A DNA stretch of 64,000 bases, taken from contig NZ_CP096121.1 in the NCBI RefSeq assembly GCF_023158935.1, positions 248,001-312,000 of the forward strand. Reading direction: 5' to 3'. Below the pieces are notes generated by a model, which saw only the letters and a program-made list of their open reading frames with translations, ran no database searches and was not told the DNA's origin. The stretch is from Acinetobacter portensis. Lineage in GTDB: Bacteria; Pseudomonadota; Gammaproteobacteria; Pseudomonadales; Moraxellaceae. A program made the position numbers and the translations under genes. Positions 61,680-64,000 of this stretch are shown here, piece after piece (within the stretch, counting starts at the first letter, position 1; every line of letters begins with the position of its first letter).

Positions 61680-62504
61680 TTATTCAAAAGTGTTGGTGTA
61701 TAAGTCGGTCTTAATAAGATTAAACACATACTCGCATTCAACAACGAGATTTGCATATTCATCATCAAAACATTGTTCATCTTCAAGCATAATTTCAAGA
61801 TTTAAAGGCTCAATCACTGAATAAGGGTTTTTGACGCCAGTTTCTTTGTAATTTGAAATAATGACCTGAATAGCTCCAGATGCGAAGTCACCCTCAAGCG
61901 TATGGCTAAAGTAGAAACGGTTTCTTGTATCGCTGTGAGTGCTGTCGATAGGTTCTAAAGCTGTACCAAACTTGTAGGTAGTCAGCAACTCTATAACGTC
62001 TTGAGCAAATGTCGAGTTTAAAGGGGCATCACTTTTTAGGTTGAATGCAATGTCTTTAAACTGCTTCAAGATTTCTTGCTCTTTAGACTCGTTAAAGTTT
62101 TTGAAAAATTCGTCAAACTTATGCTCACCATGATTCGACAAAAGTTTATGGTGGTAGTTGTATTCGTCTACCACGGTCAACAGGTCAAGTTTTTGCAATA
62201 ATTCAAACTCGTCTTTTGTAATTTCTTTAAAACCTAAAACGTAAAAAGAATCACCGCTGATTTCCCAAGAGTCATAGCGAGTTTTAAAATCATGTTCTTC
62301 TAATAAGGTTTCAATGTCTTCAAGTTCTTCACTCTCATAGCTTGAATACTTAAACAGGGTGTAATTAACCAATGCCATTAAAGCTGGCACTTCTGAAATT
62401 TTCTTAGAGGCATATAAGCCGATATTAAAATCACAAATACGGATACCAATTGGTAGTGCTGATGTTCCGTTAATCGCAAGATTCATCATGAGATACTTGT
62501 GCAT
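61680..62504 (-). CDS. hypothetical protein, 274 aa
   Basis: No family recognised. Acidic, soluble. Class promoter without the hairpin leader. Single-gene unit. Confidence 0.74.
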   Translation of the reverse strand: MHKYLMMNLAINGTSALPIGIRICDFNIGLYASKKISEVPALMALVNYTLFKYSSYESEELEDIETLLEEHDFKTRYDSWEISGDSFYVLGFKEITKDEFELLQKLDLLTVVDEYNYHHKLLSNHGEHKFDEFFKNFNESKEQEILKQFKDIAFNLKSDAPLNSTFAQDVIELLTTYKFGTALEPIDSTHSDTRNRFYFSHTLEGDFASGAIQVIISNYKETGVKNPYSVIEPLNLEIMLEDEQCFDDEYANLVVECEYVFNLIKTDLYTNTFE

Positions 62505-62529
62505 ATTAATTTACCTAACAGGTTGAATG

Positions 62530-62570
62530 TATTTTTAGATTAATGGATTTAAAGTGGGAATAACTTATGC
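62530..62570 (-). promoter_or_regulatory. shared-type promoter
   Basis: -35 AGTTAT (62560-62565), 17 bp, -10 TAATCT (62537-62542). Confidence 0.65.
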
Positions 62571-62605
62571 TTAAAAATTAGAATAGCCATGGAATAAGTC
62601 GAATA

Positions 62606-62634
62606 TTTTAATCAATTAAAAGTACCGTATGCGG
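62606..62634 (-). repeat. dyad repeat copy 12
   Basis: Minus strand CGCATACGGTA, then CTTTTAATTGATTAAAA; about 40 bp upstream of the -35. Confidence 0.82.
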
Positions 62635-62690
62635 TTGTAAACAAAACGCACTGGTGTATATTTGATATATCCAAATTTTCGAGATTAGTT

Positions 62691-63017
62691 ATGGAAGTTG
62701 AAAACCTAAGTAAAGACCAGTTAGAAGACCTAATTAAAAAGGCACAAAACCAAATTGTTGTAGTAGAGAATAAGAAACTTGATGACGGTTATCTCAAAAT
62801 GTTTGAGATCGCAAAAGAATTAGGCTTAACTATTCTTGAATTAAATGAGCACGGCGAAAATCGTAAATTAAATAAAAAGCCAGTGGTTAAAGCAGATCCT
62901 AAATATCGCAACCCGAATAACCACAAAGAAGTGTGGGCCGGTCGTGGTAAACGTCCATCCTGGTTAAATCGTGAGATTGAATCTGGTAAAACATTAGAAA
63001 GTTTTCTTATCGTATAA
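62691..63017 (+). CDS. H-NS-family DNA-binding protein, 108 aa
   Basis: An N-terminal oligomerisation helix (about residues 5-60) is followed by the C-terminal H-NS-type motif KYRNPNNHKEVWAGRGKRPSWL. H-NS-like proteins bind AT-rich DNA and silence foreign genes; on a plasmid they reduce its load on the host. It could act on the AT-rich promoters here. Own terminator follows. Confidence 0.9.
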   Translation: MEVENLSKDQLEDLIKKAQNQIVVVENKKLDDGYLKMFEIAKELGLTILELNEHGENRKLNKKPVVKADPKYRNPNNHKEVWAGRGKRPSWLNREIESGKTLESFLIV

Positions 63018-63022
63018 ATATT

Positions 63023-63056
63023 AAAAGGGCTTAAATGATTTAAGCCCTTTTTTTAA
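63023..63056 (+). terminator. terminator of the H-NS-like gene
   Basis: AAAGGGCTTAAA-TGAT-TTAAGCCCTTT then a T run. Confidence 0.9.
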
Positions 63057-63096
63057 ATGCCATTGTCAGTGTTGTTTAGAGCAGGTGCGCGATTAC

Positions 63097-63366
63097 TTAA
63101 CAAAGTTCAGCTTTGATGTGTTCTAACACATCATCTTCAACACCCTCATTAGAAAATGCTTCAATGAATTCATTCAGGTTTTCATTGCTTAATGGCAAAC
63201 TTCCGTATTGATCTACTGCAATCATTTGTGAGTTATGCACCAGATATTCAATACTGCAGTCAACAGAACAAAAGGTTTCTTGAATTACATCATTCACCTG
63301 ATGGCCAGACTTTTTATCGTTAGTATCAATATCACTATTACAGTGAGGGCAAGTAAATAATCCCAT
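63097..63366 (-). CDS. zinc-ribbon-like small protein, 89 aa
   Basis: FTCPHCNSDIDTND near the start and FCSVDCSIEYL near residue 33 form a four-cysteine metal site. The rest is acidic and helical. Its start overlaps the previous stop by one base (TAATG). No named family. Confidence 0.72.
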   Translation of the reverse strand: MGLFTCPHCNSDIDTNDKKSGHQVNDVIQETFCSVDCSIEYLVHNSQMIAVDQYGSLPLSNENLNEFIEAFSNEGVEDDVLEHIKAELC

Positions 63367-63710
63367 TACGCAACTCCTTTCTCAATTAAGCTAATTACAC
63401 CGTGTTCTAATTGATCATCAAACCAGTGCCAGATAATGAAGCGGTCTGTACCTTTGCCCCATAGATGAAAGTCTTCTTCGATTTCATCATCATTGTTTAT
63501 CGGGGTGTTGCCAAACTCTTCCCATAATGTTTTATGGGTTTTGCCTTGCAAGCTTAATACGCCATTTTCAGAATTTGCTTCAAACCAATCTAGGATCTGA
63601 TAGCGATATGTACCTTTATTCCAGATATGGAATTCGCATGGTAAGGAATTAGATTCATCAAATTGAATCTGCTGTAATTCACTCCATAACTGGTCTATTG
63701 ATTTAGCCAT
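63366..63710 (-). CDS. hypothetical protein with internal duplication, 114 aa
   Basis: Two related halves: EFHIWNKGTYRYQILDWFE ... GVLSLQ (about residues 26-55) and DFHLWGKGTDRFIIWHWFDD ... GVISLI (about 79-110). No named family. First of a two-gene unit with 63097-63366. Confidence 0.74.
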   Translation of the reverse strand: MAKSIDQLWSELQQIQFDESNSLPCEFHIWNKGTYRYQILDWFEANSENGVLSLQGKTHKTLWEEFGNTPINNDDEIEEDFHLWGKGTDRFIIWHWFDDQLEHGVISLIEKGVA

Positions 63711-63734
63711 GCTTTATAACTCCTTGCTTAATAA

Positions 63735-63775
63735 TTCAATTTTAATAAATAAAAGCGCTCAAAAACTTTTCTTAA
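63735..63775 (-). promoter_or_regulatory. shared-type promoter
   Basis: -35 AGTTTT (63762-63767), 17 bp, -10 TAAAAT (63739-63744). Confidence 0.72.
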
Positions 63776-63870
63776 AAAACATATAAAATCTGCTAATAAT
63801 TCCTTTTGGAAAAATACTATCTAAGCAAAACTATTGTTATTATCGAGTGAGCTTATTAAGAGGTTTAAGC

Positions 63871-64000
63871 ATGAATCTAGATAAATACGTTAAAACAGAT
63901 ATAGACGATGGCAATGGTCACATTTGGCTTAAATTTACGAATGATTCAGGTAATGATACTTTTGCTTGTAGTCAATGTGGCTATTTGAGACGGGTAGATA
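63871..64000 (+). CDS. hypothetical protein, 5' part (runs off the window)
   Basis: MNLDKYVKTDIDDGNGHIWL ... FACSQCGYLRRVD, open to the window edge. AGAGG precedes the ATG. A CxxC pair suggests a metal site; too short to classify. Confidence 0.6.
   Translation, partial: MNLDKYVKTDIDDGNGHIWLKFTNDSGNDTFACSQCGYLRRVD

Overview
The window reads as part of a large, AT-rich plasmid of an Acinetobacter species. The mobile elements are Acinetobacter types with diagnostic lengths and ends (ISAba125 1087 bp, ISAba11 1101 bp, ISAba1 1180 bp, TnaphA6). The backbone holds dozens of short, mostly unrecognised genes plus a UmuDC pair, an H-NS-like protein, a Fic protein with a likely antitoxin, DNA cytosine methylases and a PAPS-reductase-like ATPase. 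No replication, partition or conjugation gene was recognised, so the plasmid type cannot be named from this window.

Layout. 1-6155 is backbone: a plus-strand run of hypothetical genes, a membrane metalloprotease-like gene, two minus-strand genes and a host gene cut at 6155. 6156-27557 is a composite multidrug-resistance island: ISCR2 + xerD-like + tet(X) + serine recombinase; an ISCR2 stub; a 270-bp element with inverted-repeat ends; a relic of the NDM transposon (cutA1/dsbD-tat fusion, trpF, ble-MBL, blaNDM-1, truncated ISAba125); a second copy of the 270-bp element; an ISCR2 3' part + glmM fragment + sul2 + ISAba1; and a phenol hydroxylase fragment (mphKL) split by a 4.1-kb ISL3-family element that carries a permease and an ArsR-type regulator and is itself interrupted by a Gram-positive-type lincosamide nucleotidyltransferase gene. 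The island ends with two IS3-family elements around a resolvase. 27558-34358 holds two cytosine methylase genes: the first lost its 5' end, the second is split in three by two insertions. One of these brought a chromosomal msrA-META-DUF4105-folA segment. 34359-64000 is backbone again, interrupted by TnaphA6 (42114-45185, target duplication CAT) and ISAba11 (45217-46317, target duplication TAAAT).

The most interesting backbone pattern is a shared expression design. About 17 genes, nearly all on the minus strand and many transcribed alone, have a promoter with a TATAAT-like -10 placed 16-18 bp (mostly 17) from an unusual -35 of the type AGTTTT/AGTTAT. Fifteen genes have a small hairpin whose arms covary between genes, directly upstream of an AAACTTGGAG ribosome-binding segment. 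Twelve intergenic regions hold a conserved dyad element (CGTATACG-like plus TTTTAAT-NN-ATTAAAA), always in one orientation and nearly always upstream of such a promoter. Most of these genes end in their own intrinsic terminator. This looks like a plasmid-specific regulon, possibly one used during plasmid entry; that role is inference.

The resistance genes use mobile-element promoters. blaNDM-1 and aphA6 share the same ISAba125 outward promoter, leader and first 20 coding bases, and sul2 lies behind the outward promoter of ISAba1. Expected phenotypes from gene families are carbapenem/beta-lactam, bleomycin, amikacin/kanamycin, tetracycline including tigecycline, sulfonamide and lincosamide resistance, with a possible trimethoprim contribution from the mobilised folA copy.
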